Counted from the stretch's first letter, positions 10,033-20,769 are shown. The stretch: 64,000 bases of DNA from an uncultured Actinomycetes bacterium (GCA_903843225.1 CAIMOX010000002.1:62001-126000), one strand, 5' to 3'. Notes: generated by a model not told the origin, from the letters alone. Program-made: numbers and translations.

Positions 10033-11337
10033 ATGGATATGCCAAACCTTTCAACACCTGCCCCAACACCAGCATCAGCTCTTATTGGCGATCCAGCCGC
10101 ATTCGGTCGCGTCGGTGAAGATGGCACTGTCTATGTACGCACTTCACATGGCGAAAAGGCAGTTGGCTCATATCCAGGTAAGAGCGCAGAAGAGGCGCTC
10201 GCCTACTTTGTTCGTAAATTTGAAGCGGTCGCCTCGGAGGCAGCGCTCCTCGCAGCTCGCATCAAGAGCGGTGCAATGGTTCCAAATGATGCTCTTGCAG
10301 CGGTCTCGAAATTGCGTGAACAGGTTTCAACTCTCAACGGAGTCGGAGATCTCGATACTCTAGCTCGCTCTGTTGAGCAGATCCCAGATCTCATCGAAGG
10401 TCATAAGGCTGCGTATGAGGCGAAGAAGGCAGCTGCAGAGGCTGAGAAAGAGGCGAAGCGAGTAGTCGCGAAAGAAGCGAAAGAGAAGATAATTCTCGAA
10501 GCCGAATCACTCGCGCTCTCTGAAAATTGGAAGTCAACATCTGAGCGCCTTAAGGTTCTCCTAGACGAGTGGAAGGCTGCACCCCGCCTAGACAAGAAGA
10601 GCGATACCGATCTTTGGAAGCGATTCTCATCTTCTCGCAACAAATTTGATAAGCGACGTCGTACCCACTTTGCAACACTAGAAGCCGAGACCGCTATCGT
10701 CGTGACACGCAAGCAGGCGATCATTGATGAGGCAACCAAACTTGCTACATCGCGTGAATGGCTCCCGACAGCGAATCGTTTTAAGGCTCTCATGACCGAG
10801 TGGAAGGCCGCAGGCCGGGGCAAGCGCAACGTTGATACCAAGATGTGGGAACAATTTAAAGCTGCACAAGATCAATTCTTCGCCGCCAAGAACGCAGATC
10901 TTGAGAAGCGTCAGGGAACGATGATTGCTAACCTCGCTAAGCGCGAAGAGCTCATCGTTGCAATCGAGGCTCTCTCTCCTGTCACAGATCTCAACGCTGC
11001 ACGTAAGAGTTTCCGTGATCTCTCAGAGCAGTGGTCGAGAATCGGCATGACCGATCGCTCAAAGCGCGCCGCACTCGATGCTAGATTCGAAAAGATTGAA
11101 GCCGAGATCGAAGAGTTGCAGCGTGCTCATGAGCGCCGTAGCGATCCAACTGCGATTGCCCAGGCTAATAGCGTTGTCACAGGTCTTCAGGAAGCGATTG
11201 CTAACTATGAGAAGCAGGCTGCGAAGGCTGAAGCTGCAGGCGACGCGAAGAAGGCAACCTTTGCTCGTGAAGCAGCCGCCGCTCGTCGAATCTGGCTCGC
11301 TGAAGCTGAAAAGGGTCTTGCTACCTTCGGTAAGTAA
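10033..11337 (+). CDS. DUF349 coiled-coil protein
   Basis: A charged, helix-rich cytoplasmic protein of 434 residues from the chosen start. The ATG at 10033 has a clear AAGGAG 6 nt upstream; an earlier in-frame ATG at 9964 would add 23 residues but has a GGAG only 2 nt away. At least two DUF349 repeats are recognisable by their W-x-W spacing, for example LSENWKSTSERLKVLLDEW and the later SREWLPTANRFKALMTEW; a degenerate third follows. The C-terminus is a long helix rich in A, E and K. The function of DUF349 is not established. In Actinobacteria this gene is often found near rsh and secDF, as here. Confidence 0.88.
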   Translation: MDMPNLSTPAPTPASALIGDPAAFGRVGEDGTVYVRTSHGEKAVGSYPGKSAEEALAYFVRKFEAVASEAALLAARIKSGAMVPNDALAAVSKLREQVSTLNGVGDLDTLARSVEQIPDLIEGHKAAYEAKKAAAEAEKEAKRVVAKEAKEKIILEAESLALSENWKSTSERLKVLLDEWKAAPRLDKKSDTDLWKRFSSSRNKFDKRRRTHFATLEAETAIVVTRKQAIIDEATKLATSREWLPTANRFKALMTEWKAAGRGKRNVDTKMWEQFKAAQDQFFAAKNADLEKRQGTMIANLAKREELIVAIEALSPVTDLNAARKSFRDLSEQWSRIGMTDRSKRAALDARFEKIEAEIEELQRAHERRSDPTAIAQANSVVTGLQEAIANYEKQAAKAEAAGDAKKATFAREAAAARRIWLAEAEKGLATFGK

Positions 11338-11368
11338 CTCCTGCTTCTAACCTTCCTTCTTTGACGAA

Positions 11369-13558
11369 CTAATTATTGGTGATGCGATAGACGTCATAGA
11401 CGCCTTCAATACCTCGAACTGAGCTGAGGACTGAATCCAGATGCGACGCATCCGCCATCTCAAAGGTGAATCGTGAGATCGCTACTCGATTCTTACTCGT
11501 ACTTACTGATGCATTGAGAATATTGACGTGTTGATCTGAGAGCGTACGCGTAACATCCGAGAGCAACCTTGCTCGGTCGAGCGCCTCAACCTGAATATTC
11601 ACAAGAAAGAGTGTCTTGGCCGAAGAGTTCCACTTCACCTCGACTAAACGATCCTCTTGATGCTCGCGCAGATCTGCCATATTGATGCAATCCGTGCGAT
11701 GCACCGAGACACCACTTCCCTTTGTAACGAAACCACTTATGGTGTCCCCAGGAACAGGTGAGCAACATCGTGCCAATTTCACCAAGAGATCTCCCACGCC
11801 AGCAACGTCTACCCCAGAAGTATTTCGTTTTGTTGCCGCTCCTTGTGCGATGAAGAGTTCATCGAGTGGATCCTGCGCAAGCTCCTGGTTATCCGAGATT
11901 GAAGCTGACAACTTATCGATAATCGAAGATGAGGAGACGTGGCCATTGCCAACGGCGGCATAGAGAGATTCGATATCGGCGTAATGGAGATCATGCGCTA
12001 ATTCCAACAGGGCCTGACCTGCAAAGATCTTCTGTAGTGGTAATCCGGCTTTGCGCATCTGGCGAGCTATAGATTCTTGACCCGCTTCGACCGCCTCCTC
12101 GCGACGCTCTTTAGAGAACCAAGCCTTGATCTTTGATCTCGCACGTGAGGACTGGACGAAATTAATCCAGTCGCGACTTGGAGCCGCTTGAGGATTCCTA
12201 TTCGTGACGATCTCGACTACATCTCCATTAGCTAGATGTGATTCCAACGGGACGAGTTTTCCATTCACCTTTGCACCAACACATCGATAGCCGACCTCAG
12301 TGTGTACAGAGAAGGCAAAGTCAACAGGAGTTGATCCAGCCGGAAGGGCGACGACAGATCCCTTGGGTGTGAATACAAAGACCTCAAGATTTTGTAAGTC
12401 ATAGCGGAGTGTGTCGAGGAACTCCCCCGCATCCTCGCTCTCCTGCTGGAGCTCATGTAACTGCTTTAGCCACATCATCTCGGGTGTTTCAGAACTCTTG
12501 CTGCTGATTGCCTTGTACTTCCAATGCGCAGCAATACCGAACTCAGCGCGTGAATGCATATCAAAAGTTCGAATCTGAATCTCTACCGCTTTACCATTCG
12601 GCCCAATGACGGTTGTGTGAAGTGATTGATAAAGATTGAATTTCGGCATGGCAATGTAATCCTTGAAGCGACCAGGGATCGGATTCCACCTCGCATGAAT
12701 TGCGCCTAGAACTCCGTAACAATCTCGCACATCATCCACGAGCACTCGAATGCCAACAAGATCATAGATCTCGTTGAACTCTCGACCTCGTAAGACCATC
12801 TTCTGATACACGCTAAAGAAATGCTTTTGTCGACCGGTTACCTTCGCATTAATCCCCTCGGCCTTGAGATCTTCCTGAAGTGACTCAATCACTTCACTCG
12901 TGAGCGCATCACGAGACGGCGATCGTTCAGCGACTAGGCGTTCAATCTCTTCATACTTCTTAGGCTCGATGACTTCAAAAGAGAGATCTTCAAGTTCCCA
13001 CTTCACTGCATTCATACCGAGCCGGTGGGCTAACGGTGCATAGATGTCGATCGTCTCTCGCGCCTTGCGCGCAGCTGTCTCTGGTGAGACAAACTTCCAG
13101 GTTCGAGCGTTGTGTAATCGATCAGCCAACTTGATCACAAGTACGCGGACGTCCTTAGACATCGCAATCACCATTTTACGAAGCGTCTGTGCCTCTGCAT
13201 CAGGTCCGTACGTCAATTTATCGAGCTTCGTGACACCATCTACGAGGTTTGCAACTTCATCGCCAAAGCGCGATCTCAAATCACTGAGTGGGTAGCCAGT
13301 ATCTTCAACGGTGTCATGTAGAAGAGCAGCGATAATTGTCGCTTCATCTAAGCCCAGGTCGGCCAAAATAACCGCGACTGCAACCGGATGGGTTATATAC
13401 GGCTCACCTGATTTGCGGAGCTGGCCGGCGTGACGTTCCTCGGCGACTACATATGCGCCTCTAAGCCTTTCGATTGATGCGTCAGGGTGATGCTCAAGCA
13501 GACTCGCTTCTAATGGAGTCAGAAGTGACTCCATATCTACCCCACTGCCAGGCATCAT
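11369..13558 (-). CDS. rsh: bifunctional (p)ppGpp synthetase/hydrolase Rsh
   Basis: Makes and degrades the starvation signal (p)ppGpp. The 729-residue protein has the long RelA/SpoT layout: N-terminal HD hydrolase domain with the intact HDTVEDTG motif, synthetase domain including YQSLHTTVIGP, then TGS (EVFVFTPKGSVVALPAG), helical and zinc-finger-like CCSPVPGD regions, and a C-terminal ACT domain. Because HDxxED is intact it should be able to hydrolyse as well as synthesise. It follows secF by 15 nt on the same strand. Confidence 0.96.
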   Translation of the reverse strand: MMPGSGVDMESLLTPLEASLLEHHPDASIERLRGAYVVAEERHAGQLRKSGEPYITHPVAVAVILADLGLDEATIIAALLHDTVEDTGYPLSDLRSRFGDEVANLVDGVTKLDKLTYGPDAEAQTLRKMVIAMSKDVRVLVIKLADRLHNARTWKFVSPETAARKARETIDIYAPLAHRLGMNAVKWELEDLSFEVIEPKKYEEIERLVAERSPSRDALTSEVIESLQEDLKAEGINAKVTGRQKHFFSVYQKMVLRGREFNEIYDLVGIRVLVDDVRDCYGVLGAIHARWNPIPGRFKDYIAMPKFNLYQSLHTTVIGPNGKAVEIQIRTFDMHSRAEFGIAAHWKYKAISSKSSETPEMMWLKQLHELQQESEDAGEFLDTLRYDLQNLEVFVFTPKGSVVALPAGSTPVDFAFSVHTEVGYRCVGAKVNGKLVPLESHLANGDVVEIVTNRNPQAAPSRDWINFVQSSRARSKIKAWFSKERREEAVEAGQESIARQMRKAGLPLQKIFAGQALLELAHDLHYADIESLYAAVGNGHVSSSSIIDKLSASISDNQELAQDPLDELFIAQGAATKRNTSGVDVAGVGDLLVKLARCCSPVPGDTISGFVTKGSGVSVHRTDCINMADLREHQEDRLVEVKWNSSAKTLFLVNIQVEALDRARLLSDVTRTLSDQHVNILNASVSTSKNRVAISRFTFEMADASHLDSVLSSVRGIEGVYDVYRITNN

Positions 13559-13573
13559 TAACCTCGCACAAAA

Positions 13574-14656
13574 CTAACGGCGACGAGGCTTTCGCTTGGG
13601 TTGATTGCGGGGTCCACGCTCGTGGCCATCCTTTGAATGAGTTGAGGTCACAACTCCTGCGGTGTTCGTGTCAATAGTTTCTACGACGCCGCCACGAGCT
13701 GCTACCCGCTTTGCAAGTGCCTTCATGGCCGGTTCCCGCTCACGTAGAGTGGCGAGCAGCGGAGTCGCGACAAAGATCGATGAATACGTTCCGGTTGCCA
13801 GACCAATAAAGAGAGCGAGTGAGAGGTCCTTAAGGGTTCCGGCCCCGAGAAGCCCTGCGCCAACAAAGAGGATTGAAGCTACTGGCAAGAGTGCAATCAA
13901 CGAAGTGTTGAAGGAGCGGACTAAGGTCTGGTTGACGGCAAGATTTGCCGCTCCGGAGTAACTCATCTTGGCAGTCGAGGTGATCCCCTTAGTGTTTTCA
14001 CGGACCTTGTCGAAGACGACAACTGTGTCATAGAGCGAGTACCCGAGGATAGTGAGGAAACCAATCACCGTAGCAGGAGTGACATCGAAACCAACGAGTG
14101 CGTAAATGCCGACGGTAATAAATACGTCATGGATAACCGCAACAATCGCGGCGATCGCCATCTTTGGCTCGAACGCTAATGCGAGATAGAGCATCACTAC
14201 GAGAAGAAAGCCGATCAGACCGTAAATCGCCTTATGTGTGATCTCTTTACCCCATGATGGTCCAACCGTTTGTACATCGATATTTGCTGGATCCACTTTA
14301 AAAGTCGTAGAGAGCGCATTACGAGCCGCCGAGATCGTTGACTGTGGAAGATCCGTGGTCTGCAAGCGCAGTTTGTTGGAGCCGATCTTCTGAACGATTG
14401 ATTGTGTAGTCACGCCAGCGCTCTTGAGTGCACTCTGTCCATCGGCAATTGTCACTGATGAAGATTGGACAGTAAAGACCGAACCACCCTTGAACTCAAT
14501 ACCTAGCTTGAGACCTTGCGTACCCAGTGCGATCGCAGAGATAATGATCAAGAGACCCGAAAAGGCATACCAACGCTTTTTCTTGCCAATGAAATCGATA
14601 GATGTTTCGCCTCGATAGAGGCGACCGCCAATACCTGCCATAGATGAACGTGCCAT
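13574..14656 (-). CDS. secF: protein translocase subunit SecF
   Basis: Membrane partner of SecD, uses the proton-motive force to help pull proteins through SecYEG. The 360 residues include an N-terminal helix, a periplasmic-type loop with LGIEFKGGSVFTV, and five more helices with the RND-type VIGFLTILGYSLYDTVVVFD motif. The C-terminal tail is basic. Its ATG overlaps the secD stop by one base (TAATG), giving tight coupling. Confidence 0.96.
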   Translation of the reverse strand: MARSSMAGIGGRLYRGETSIDFIGKKKRWYAFSGLLIIISAIALGTQGLKLGIEFKGGSVFTVQSSSVTIADGQSALKSAGVTTQSIVQKIGSNKLRLQTTDLPQSTISAARNALSTTFKVDPANIDVQTVGPSWGKEITHKAIYGLIGFLLVVMLYLALAFEPKMAIAAIVAVIHDVFITVGIYALVGFDVTPATVIGFLTILGYSLYDTVVVFDKVRENTKGITSTAKMSYSGAANLAVNQTLVRSFNTSLIALLPVASILFVGAGLLGAGTLKDLSLALFIGLATGTYSSIFVATPLLATLREREPAMKALAKRVAARGGVVETIDTNTAGVVTSTHSKDGHERGPRNQPKRKPRRR

Positions 14657-16218
14657 TAGAGAGCATCCTTTCCATCGTGAGTAACTACGCCCAAACTCTT
14701 TGCCGACAATCCAGAGAGTGGACGACCTGCAGAGTAGAAGGCAACGCGGGACAAGATTGTCACCAACGGCTTAGTGAAGAAGAAGACCACGATGAGATCA
14801 ACGAAGGTCGTCAGGCCGAGAGTGAAGGCGAAGCCACGAACGCCGCCCACGGCAAAGAAGTAGAGCAGGGCTGCTGCAATGAGTGATACAAAGTCTGCGA
14901 CTAAGATCGTGCGTCGTGCACGCTGCCAGCCAGTTTCAACTGCTGTACGTAGCGAGCGGCCTTCACGCACTTCATCACGAAGACGTTCGAAGTAGACGAT
15001 GAATGAATCCGCCGTGATACCAATCGAGACGATCGCACCTGCGATACCTGCGAGTGTGAGCGTGAAGCCGATCCACTTTCCAAGAAGTAGGAATGAGAGG
15101 TAGGTAATGCTACCGGCAACCACAAGTGAGCCAACAGAGACGAGGCCAAGCCCACGATAGTAAAGAACCGAATAGAGCACGACCAAGATCAAGCCAATCA
15201 AGCCTGCGAGTAGCCCAGCGTGGAGTTGATCAGAACCAAGAGTTGGTGAGATTTGATTGATCTCTTGTACCGAGAGCGCCAAGGGAAGAGCTCCATATTT
15301 CAATTTATTTGCGAGATCGGTCGCATCGGTCTGAGTGAAGTTTCCTGAAATCTGTGCTGATCCCGAGTTAATCGCTTCATTAATTCGCGGAGCGCTCACA
15401 ACCAATCCGTCGAGAACGATTGCCGCCTGGTTCTGTGGTGAACCAAGTGATGTCACACGAGTCGTCATCTTTCCAAAGGCACTGGTTCCGGCACCATTGA
15501 AACTCAAAAGGACCATCCAGCCATTGCCATTTGTATTATCCAAAACCGCACTGGCCTTAGAAACCTGATTTCCTTCTACCTCTGCTGGAGCGAGAATGTA
15601 CTTCGCGCCACCATCACGAGAACATGAAACGAGCGGTTGAGTCGGATCATCGATCGCGCCACCTTGTCGGTTCGCCGGGATCGTACAATTCAAATTCTTA
15701 AATGCGCTATCAAGTGCAGCGCTCACTCCCGCTGGGAATGTTGGAGCTGACGGAGTGGTGACCTTCTTTCCAGCTTTGGTGGTCGTCGTCGTGGCGGTCG
15801 ATGTTGCTGCAGAGGTTGCATTGCCAGAGCCAACAGCTAGAACTTGGCGGAAACGAAGCTGCGCTGTAGCTCCAACAAGATCGACTACGCGACTGCTTGA
15901 ATTTCCAGGTACGGAAACGATGATGTCTCCATTGCTCTGTGACGAGACTTCGCTCTCTGCAACACCGAGAGAGTTGACGCGCTGACGAATGATCGCGACT
16001 GCTTGATCAACCGCTGCCTTATCCACTTTGCCACCACTTGCTACCTTAGGTGCGAGTGTGACGCTTGTCCCTCCGCGCAGATCCAGCCCTAGCTTGAGCT
16101 TCGTATCCCCCTGAAAGATTGCAAGCGCCGAAAATGCGACGAGTGCAACCAAGAGGGAGGCGAGGGTACGCCCTGATTTGGCAGGCTTCTTAGTGGCTTT
16201 AGATATATTTGCAGACAT
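14656..16218 (-). CDS. secD: protein translocase subunit SecD
   Basis: Partner of SecF in the Sec translocase. It has 520 residues with an N-terminal helix, the conserved LKLGLDLRGGTSVTL motif, a large extracytoplasmic domain, and five C-terminal helices with GIAGAIVSIGITADSFIVYF. The extracytoplasmic part contains a low-complexity insert of Ser, Ala and Thr (TATTTTTKAGKK region), which is common in actinobacterial SecD. It lies 11 nt after ruvB on the same strand. Confidence 0.96.
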   Translation of the reverse strand: MSANISKATKKPAKSGRTLASLLVALVAFSALAIFQGDTKLKLGLDLRGGTSVTLAPKVASGGKVDKAAVDQAVAIIRQRVNSLGVAESEVSSQSNGDIIVSVPGNSSSRVVDLVGATAQLRFRQVLAVGSGNATSAATSTATTTTTKAGKKVTTPSAPTFPAGVSAALDSAFKNLNCTIPANRQGGAIDDPTQPLVSCSRDGGAKYILAPAEVEGNQVSKASAVLDNTNGNGWMVLLSFNGAGTSAFGKMTTRVTSLGSPQNQAAIVLDGLVVSAPRINEAINSGSAQISGNFTQTDATDLANKLKYGALPLALSVQEINQISPTLGSDQLHAGLLAGLIGLILVVLYSVLYYRGLGLVSVGSLVVAGSITYLSFLLLGKWIGFTLTLAGIAGAIVSIGITADSFIVYFERLRDEVREGRSLRTAVETGWQRARRTILVADFVSLIAAALLYFFAVGGVRGFAFTLGLTTFVDLIVVFFFTKPLVTILSRVAFYSAGRPLSGLSAKSLGVVTHDGKDAL

Positions 16219-16229
16219 AGGAGCGAAGT

Positions 16230-17273
16230 CTAGGCATCAAAGGCGGGTGTGTCGAAAAGATTGGGGTTCTCACTCCCAAGCGTGGCGGGGGGCGTCAAGC
16301 CCACATGTGCCCACCCCGCTGCAGTCGCAATACGACCTCTCGGGGTCCTTGCGACCAAGCCAGTTCGAACCAGATATGGCTCAGCGAGCGTCTCGACCGT
16401 CTCAGCCTCTTCACCAATCGACATAGCCAGAGTTGTCAGACCGACCGGACCGCCATTGAAACGTTTGACCAGGATCTCTAGGAATGAGCGGTCTAGCCGA
16501 TCGAGACCGATCGCATCGACTTCATACATCGTGAGCGCTACCAGCGCATCCTCAATAGTGATCGATCCCGTGCCATGAACCTCTGAATAATCTCGAACTC
16601 GACGAAGCAATCGATTAGCAATTCTTGGTGTTCCGCGCGATCTCGATCCAATCTCGTCAACCGCCTCGGTAGATATGCCGATCCCGAGTAATCCTGCACT
16701 TCTCTCGACGATCCTTGAAAGTTCCGAACTTTCGTAATAATCAAGTTGAGCGGTAAAACCGAAGCGATCACGAAGTGGGCTGGGTAAAAGCCCGGCACGA
16801 GTTGTCGCTCCGATAAGAGTGAAGTGTGGAAGTTGAAGCGGAATTGCGGTCGCACCTGCCCCCTTTCCAACAATCACATCTACCCGAAAATCTTCCATAG
16901 CAAGATAGAGCATCTCTTCAGCGGGTCTAGACATGCGATGAATCTCATCTAGGAAGAGGATCTCACCTTCACTGAGGGATGAAAGTATCGCGGCAAGATC
17001 ACCGGCATGTTGAATAGTTGGACCACTTGTAATCCGAATCGGAGCGTTCATCTCGGTAGCGATGATCATCGCCAGAGTCGTCTTCCCTAAACCTGGAGGC
17101 CCGGAGAGAAGTACGTGGTCCGCTGATGCGCCACGCGCTCTCGCCGCTTTGAGCAAGAGATCGATCTGATTTGCAACGCGTTGTTGACCCACAAATTCAG
17201 TGAGGTTGCTCGGACGTAACGCTAACTCCTGGGCGCGCTCGTCATCGTCTGCTCCAGATTGTGCAATCCCCAT
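16230..17273 (-). CDS. ruvB: Holliday junction helicase RuvB
   Basis: AAA+ motor that drives Holliday junction branch migration with RuvA. The 347-residue protein has Walker [10 protein letters not shown], Walker [10 protein letters not shown], the sensor GATTRAGLL, the arginine-finger region and a C-terminal winged helix. It follows ruvA by 6 nt in a ruvC-ruvA-ruvB operon. Confidence 0.97.
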   Translation of the reverse strand: MGIAQSGADDDERAQELALRPSNLTEFVGQQRVANQIDLLLKAARARGASADHVLLSGPPGLGKTTLAMIIATEMNAPIRITSGPTIQHAGDLAAILSSLSEGEILFLDEIHRMSRPAEEMLYLAMEDFRVDVIVGKGAGATAIPLQLPHFTLIGATTRAGLLPSPLRDRFGFTAQLDYYESSELSRIVERSAGLLGIGISTEAVDEIGSRSRGTPRIANRLLRRVRDYSEVHGTGSITIEDALVALTMYEVDAIGLDRLDRSFLEILVKRFNGGPVGLTTLAMSIGEEAETVETLAEPYLVRTGLVARTPRGRIATAAGWAHVGLTPPATLGSENPNLFDTPAFDA

Positions 17274-17279
17274 GGCCTA

Positions 17280-17870
17280 TTACCTGCGCCCTCTAATTTG
17301 CAAGGCTCTTTTAAGCAAAACCTCTAATGACATATCGGCTGCATCGGAGAATTCTTCTGAAACGCTATCAACTACATCCGCAGAATCCTTATTTGTGAAA
17401 CCAAGTGACAGAAGCGCTTCGGTGAGGTCATCACGCCACGAGCGCGAGATCTCCTTGCCGTTCGAGGATGTGGTGCCCACTTTATCTTTCAGCTCCAACA
17501 CAACCCGTTGTGCACCCTTCTTCCCTAGACCACTTACCTTTTGTAACGCTGATAAGTTTCCGGTAGCAATTGCACTCATCAATTCATTTGCTTCAAAGAG
17601 GTTCAGAGCCGACTGCGCAACCTTTGGCCCAATACCTGTCACGGTCTGAAGTTGCTCAAAGATTGCGCGATCCTCAATAGTTTCGAAGCCGTAAAGCGTT
17701 AACGCATCCTCACGAACTAAGAGCGTGGTGTGAAGCGAAGCGGACTTGCCAACCATGAGAGTTGCGGAAAGGCGAGGCGAAACCTGAAGAAGAATTCCTA
17801 CCCCTCCCACATCAATCACGACAGTTGTTGGGGTTACAGCTTTAACGGACCCGCTTATCGACGCGATCAT
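17280..17870 (-). CDS. ruvA: Holliday junction protein RuvA
   Basis: Tetrameric protein that holds the four-way junction for RuvB. I choose the ATG at 17870, giving 196 residues that begin MIASISGSVKAV as the family does; it overlaps the ruvC stop in an ATGA. An upstream in-frame start would add 25 unrelated residues from inside ruvC. The OB-fold domain is followed by two helix-hairpin-helix motifs (LQTVTGIGPKVAQ and LQKVSGLGKKGAQR) and a C-terminal RuvB-binding domain. Confidence 0.96.
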   Translation of the reverse strand: MIASISGSVKAVTPTTVVIDVGGVGILLQVSPRLSATLMVGKSASLHTTLLVREDALTLYGFETIEDRAIFEQLQTVTGIGPKVAQSALNLFEANELMSAIATGNLSALQKVSGLGKKGAQRVVLELKDKVGTTSSNGKEISRSWRDDLTEALLSLGFTNKDSADVVDSVSEEFSDAADMSLEVLLKRALQIRGRR

Positions 17871-18403
17871 CGGGCTAGCGCCTTCAATCTCTTCTTCTCT
17901 CGCTCCACTGCTTGCGTTAGCCGAGCATCCCCAGTCCCCCGCCAAAGATGACAGATTGCAAGAGCGAGAGCATCTGTACTATCTACCGGCTTTGGAATAC
18001 TTTCAAGCTTAAGAATATTTTGAACCATCGTTGCAACCTGCTTTTTATCCGCGCGACCTGATCCTGTTACCGCAGCTTTCACCTCGGTCGGGGTATGCAT
18101 TGCGACGGGAATCCCTGATCTCGCTGCGATCAATAACGCCACCCCAGCAGCTTGCGCCGTCGCCATTGCAGTCTTCACATTGAGTTGTGAGAAGACCCGC
18201 TCGACTGCGATGACATCTGGATTATGTTCATTGATCCACGACATCAATTGACGCTCTAACTCCAGTAGTCGCAACTCCAAAGCTAGCTCGGAGGATGTCT
18301 GGATAACCCCAACACCCAGCATCTCGAGATCTTGGTGGGAGCGTCGCAAGACAACACCTACGCCACAGCGCGTAAGACCTGGGTCCACACCTAATACCTT
18401 CAC
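17867..18403 (-). CDS. ruvC: Holliday junction endonuclease RuvC
   Basis: Cuts Holliday junctions. In the 178-residue protein the first catalytic aspartate is D7 in VLGVDPGLTRCG, the glutamate lies in VIAVERVFSQ, and the final acidic pair is in the C-terminal VDSTDALALAICH. The start is a GTG at 18403. The hexamer TAGGCT lies 6 nt before it, so the ruvCAB mRNA probably begins at the start codon. Confidence 0.96.
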   Translation of the reverse strand: MKVLGVDPGLTRCGVGVVLRRSHQDLEMLGVGVIQTSSELALELRLLELERQLMSWINEHNPDVIAVERVFSQLNVKTAMATAQAAGVALLIAARSGIPVAMHTPTEVKAAVTGSGRADKKQVATMVQNILKLESIPKPVDSTDALALAICHLWRGTGDARLTQAVEREKKRLKALAR

Positions 18404-18415
18404 GTTGCTAGCCTA
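18404..18415 (-). promoter_or_regulatory. -10 element for ruvCAB, leaderless start
   Basis: Minus strand reads TAGGCT (18415-18410), 6 nt, then the GTG of ruvC at 18403. Confidence 0.6.
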
Positions 18416-18443
18416 GTGAGGAGCAAGCTTGGCCTATCCCCTT

Positions 18444-19199
18444 TTACCCGAGGCTCGCCATAACATCGTCGGAAACATCGAAGTTTCCGTAGACATTCTG
18501 AACGTCATCTAACTCTTCGATCGCATCGATCAGGTCGAAGACTTTCTGTGCTGTTTGCGCATCCAGTGAGATCGACATGGAGGGCAAGAAGGAAGAGTCT
18601 GCCGATTCATAATCCATGCCAGCCTCTTGTAGCGCTGTTCGGACAGCAACTAGATCTGACGCTTCACAGACCACCTGCCAGTTATCCCCAAAGTCATTTA
18701 CTTCTTCGACGCCGTGTTCAAGAACTGCTTCGAGGACGGCATCTTCTGAAATTTTTCCGCCACCCTTAGAAAGGAGAACGGTGCCTTTACGGTTGAAGAG
18801 GTATGCAACAGAGCCAGGGTCGGCCATATTTCCACCGTTTCGCGTAACTGCCACGCGAACTTCAGAGGCAGCGCGATTGCGGTTATCAGAGAGACATTCG
18901 ATCATGAGCGCGACCCCACCTGGGCCATAACCTTCATACATAATTGTTTGGTAGTCGGCGCCACCGGATTCAAGTCCAGCGCCACGCTTAATCGCTCGTT
19001 CGATGTTATCTGCCGGAACAGAACTCTTCTTTGCTTTTGTGATTGCGTCATAAAGAGTCGGGTTGCCGACTACATCCGCGCCACCATTACGGGCCGCAAC
19101 TTCAATTCCTTTGATGAGTTTTGCAAAATTCTTAGCACGACGCGAATCAATGATCGCCTTTTTATGCTTGGTTGTCGCCCACTTGGAATGGCCTGACAT
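18444..19199 (-). CDS. yebC: YebC/PmpR family protein
   Basis: Conserved 251-residue protein starting [15 protein letters not shown], the signature of the family. YebC proteins have been described as transcription regulators and, more recently, as factors that help ribosomes through difficult proline-rich sequences; which applies here is unknown. The conserved [20 protein letters not shown] block is present. A GGCAGG Shine-Dalgarno-like sequence lies upstream, so this gene appears to have a leader. It sits upstream of ruvC with a 40-nt gap, as in many bacteria. Confidence 0.95.
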   Translation of the reverse strand: MSGHSKWATTKHKKAIIDSRRAKNFAKLIKGIEVAARNGGADVVGNPTLYDAITKAKKSSVPADNIERAIKRGAGLESGGADYQTIMYEGYGPGGVALMIECLSDNRNRAASEVRVAVTRNGGNMADPGSVAYLFNRKGTVLLSKGGGKISEDAVLEAVLEHGVEEVNDFGDNWQVVCEASDLVAVRTALQEAGMDYESADSSFLPSMSISLDAQTAQKVFDLIDAIEELDDVQNVYGNFDVSDDVMASLG

Positions 19200-19251
19200 G
19201 GAACACCTGCCCTTTTATTTCGCGAATATTGAGATCTAGAATAAGCGAAGT

Positions 19252-19869
19252 TTAGCGGGTAGGCCGTCCGCTTTTTGCAACCATTTCCTCAATAAAGTAA
19301 CGATGTACTCGAAAATCATCCGTTATCTCTGGGTGGAATGAGGTCGCTAGTAGGTTTCCTTGTCGGACAGCGACGGGATGCTCGCCAGACTCAGTCGAGA
19401 TTGAGGCTAATACTTCAACGCTCTCGCCGACGCTCTCGACCCACGGAGCGCGAATAAAGACTCCATGGATAGCGGGTTGCGCAATTCCTACAAAGTGAAT
19501 GTCGCTTTCAAAGGAGTCGACCTGTCGTCCAAAGGCGTTTCGACGGACCTTCATATCGATGCCACCAAAACTCTCTTGGCCAGATGCTGCGCCTTCGATC
19601 TCTCCCGCCAACATAATCATCCCAGCGCAAGAGCCATAAACGGGAAGTCCCGATTCGATTGCCGATGCTATTGGCGCGAAGAGATCAAAACTCCTTGCAA
19701 GCTTTGCGATCGTCGTTGACTCTCCTCCGGGAATAATGAGGGCATCAATCTCATCAACTTGAGCTGCCCTATTGAGGGCAAAGGCTTCGTATCCTGCTAA
19801 ATCAACGCTACGAATATGCTCGCGAAAGTCACCCTGTAGAGCGAGAACGCCAATTCGGAGTTGGTGCAA
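19252..19869 (-). CDS. pdxT: PLP synthase glutaminase subunit PdxT
   Basis: Releases ammonia from glutamine for PdxS. The 205-residue class I amidotransferase has LALQGDFREH at the start, the oxyanion GGESTT, the nucleophile cysteine in YGSCAGMI, and the His-Glu pair in TSFHPEIT. It begins directly after the pdxS stop, so the two subunits are co-translated. Confidence 0.97.
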   Translation of the reverse strand: MHQLRIGVLALQGDFREHIRSVDLAGYEAFALNRAAQVDEIDALIIPGGESTTIAKLARSFDLFAPIASAIESGLPVYGSCAGMIMLAGEIEGAASGQESFGGIDMKVRRNAFGRQVDSFESDIHFVGIAQPAIHGVFIRAPWVESVGESVEVLASISTESGEHPVAVRQGNLLATSFHPEITDDFRVHRYFIEEMVAKSGRPTR

Positions 19870-20769
19870 TTACCAGCCGCGTTCAGCCAGGCGATGTGGT
19901 GCTGGAATATCAGCGACGTTAATACCCACCATTGCTTCACCCAGCCCACGTGAGACATCTGCGATCACCTTTGGATCGGTGTAATAGGTAGTTGCCTTCA
20001 CGCAAGCAGCGGCACGTTGTGCTGGGTTGCCTGACTTGAAGATTCCTGAACCGACAAAGACGCCATCGGCACCAAGCTGCATCATCATCGCGGCGTCAGC
20101 AGGAGTGGCAATGCCACCGGCGGTGAAGAGAACAACTGGAAGCTTTCCGGTATCGGCGACTTCCTTCACTAATTCATAAGGAGCTGACATCTCTTTCGCC
20201 GCGACGTAGATCTCGTCTTCGCGCATTGATGAGAGTCGACGAATTTCGCGGAGCAAGGTGCGAATGTGGGTTGTGGCGTTTGAAACATCGCCAGTACCCG
20301 CTTCGCCCTTTGAGCGAATCATTGCTGCGCCTTCGTTAATACGACGTAGGGCTTCACCTAAATTAGTAGCTCCACAGACAAACGGAATTGTGAACTTTGT
20401 CTTGTCGATATGGTTTTCGTAATCTGCTGGCGAGAGCACTTCTGATTCATCGATGTAATCGACACCGAGTGATTCAAGAACTTGCGCCTCCACAAAATGG
20501 CCGATGCGAACCTTCGCCATAACCGGAATAGAAACAGCCGCCTGAATAGCTGCAATCATGTCGGGGTCTGACATGCGCGATACGCCGCCTTGGGCACGAA
20601 TATCTGCAGGAACGCGCTCAAGCGCCATCACTGCCACGGCACCTGAATCTTCGGCAATCTTCGCCTGCTCAACATTGACAACATCCATGATGACGCCGCC
20701 CTTAAGCATCTCTGCCATTCCACGCTTAACGCGTCCAGAACCAGTGACCTTTACGGGTGAATCGCTCAT
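19870..20769 (-). CDS. pdxS: PLP synthase subunit PdxS
   Basis: Makes pyridoxal 5'-phosphate from ribose 5-phosphate, glyceraldehyde 3-phosphate and PdxT-derived ammonia. The 299-residue TIM barrel contains the early GGVIMDVVN segment, the lysine in [12 protein letters not shown], and the phosphate-binding GAGTGDV and VGSGIFKS loops. A GCGGAGAA Shine-Dalgarno precedes the ATG. Confidence 0.98.
   Translation of the reverse strand: MSDSPVKVTGSGRVKRGMAEMLKGGVIMDVVNVEQAKIAEDSGAVAVMALERVPADIRAQGGVSRMSDPDMIAAIQAAVSIPVMAKVRIGHFVEAQVLESLGVDYIDESEVLSPADYENHIDKTKFTIPFVCGATNLGEALRRINEGAAMIRSKGEAGTGDVSNATTHIRTLLREIRRLSSMREDEIYVAAKEMSAPYELVKEVADTGKLPVVLFTAGGIATPADAAMMMQLGADGVFVGSGIFKSGNPAQRAAACVKATTYYTDPKVIADVSRGLGEAMVGINVADIPAPHRLAERGW

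Noticed and set aside
9956-10363. 135-codon plus-strand ORF overlapping the DUF349 gene
   Set aside because: Different frame from the conserved DUF349 protein and no recognisable sequence.
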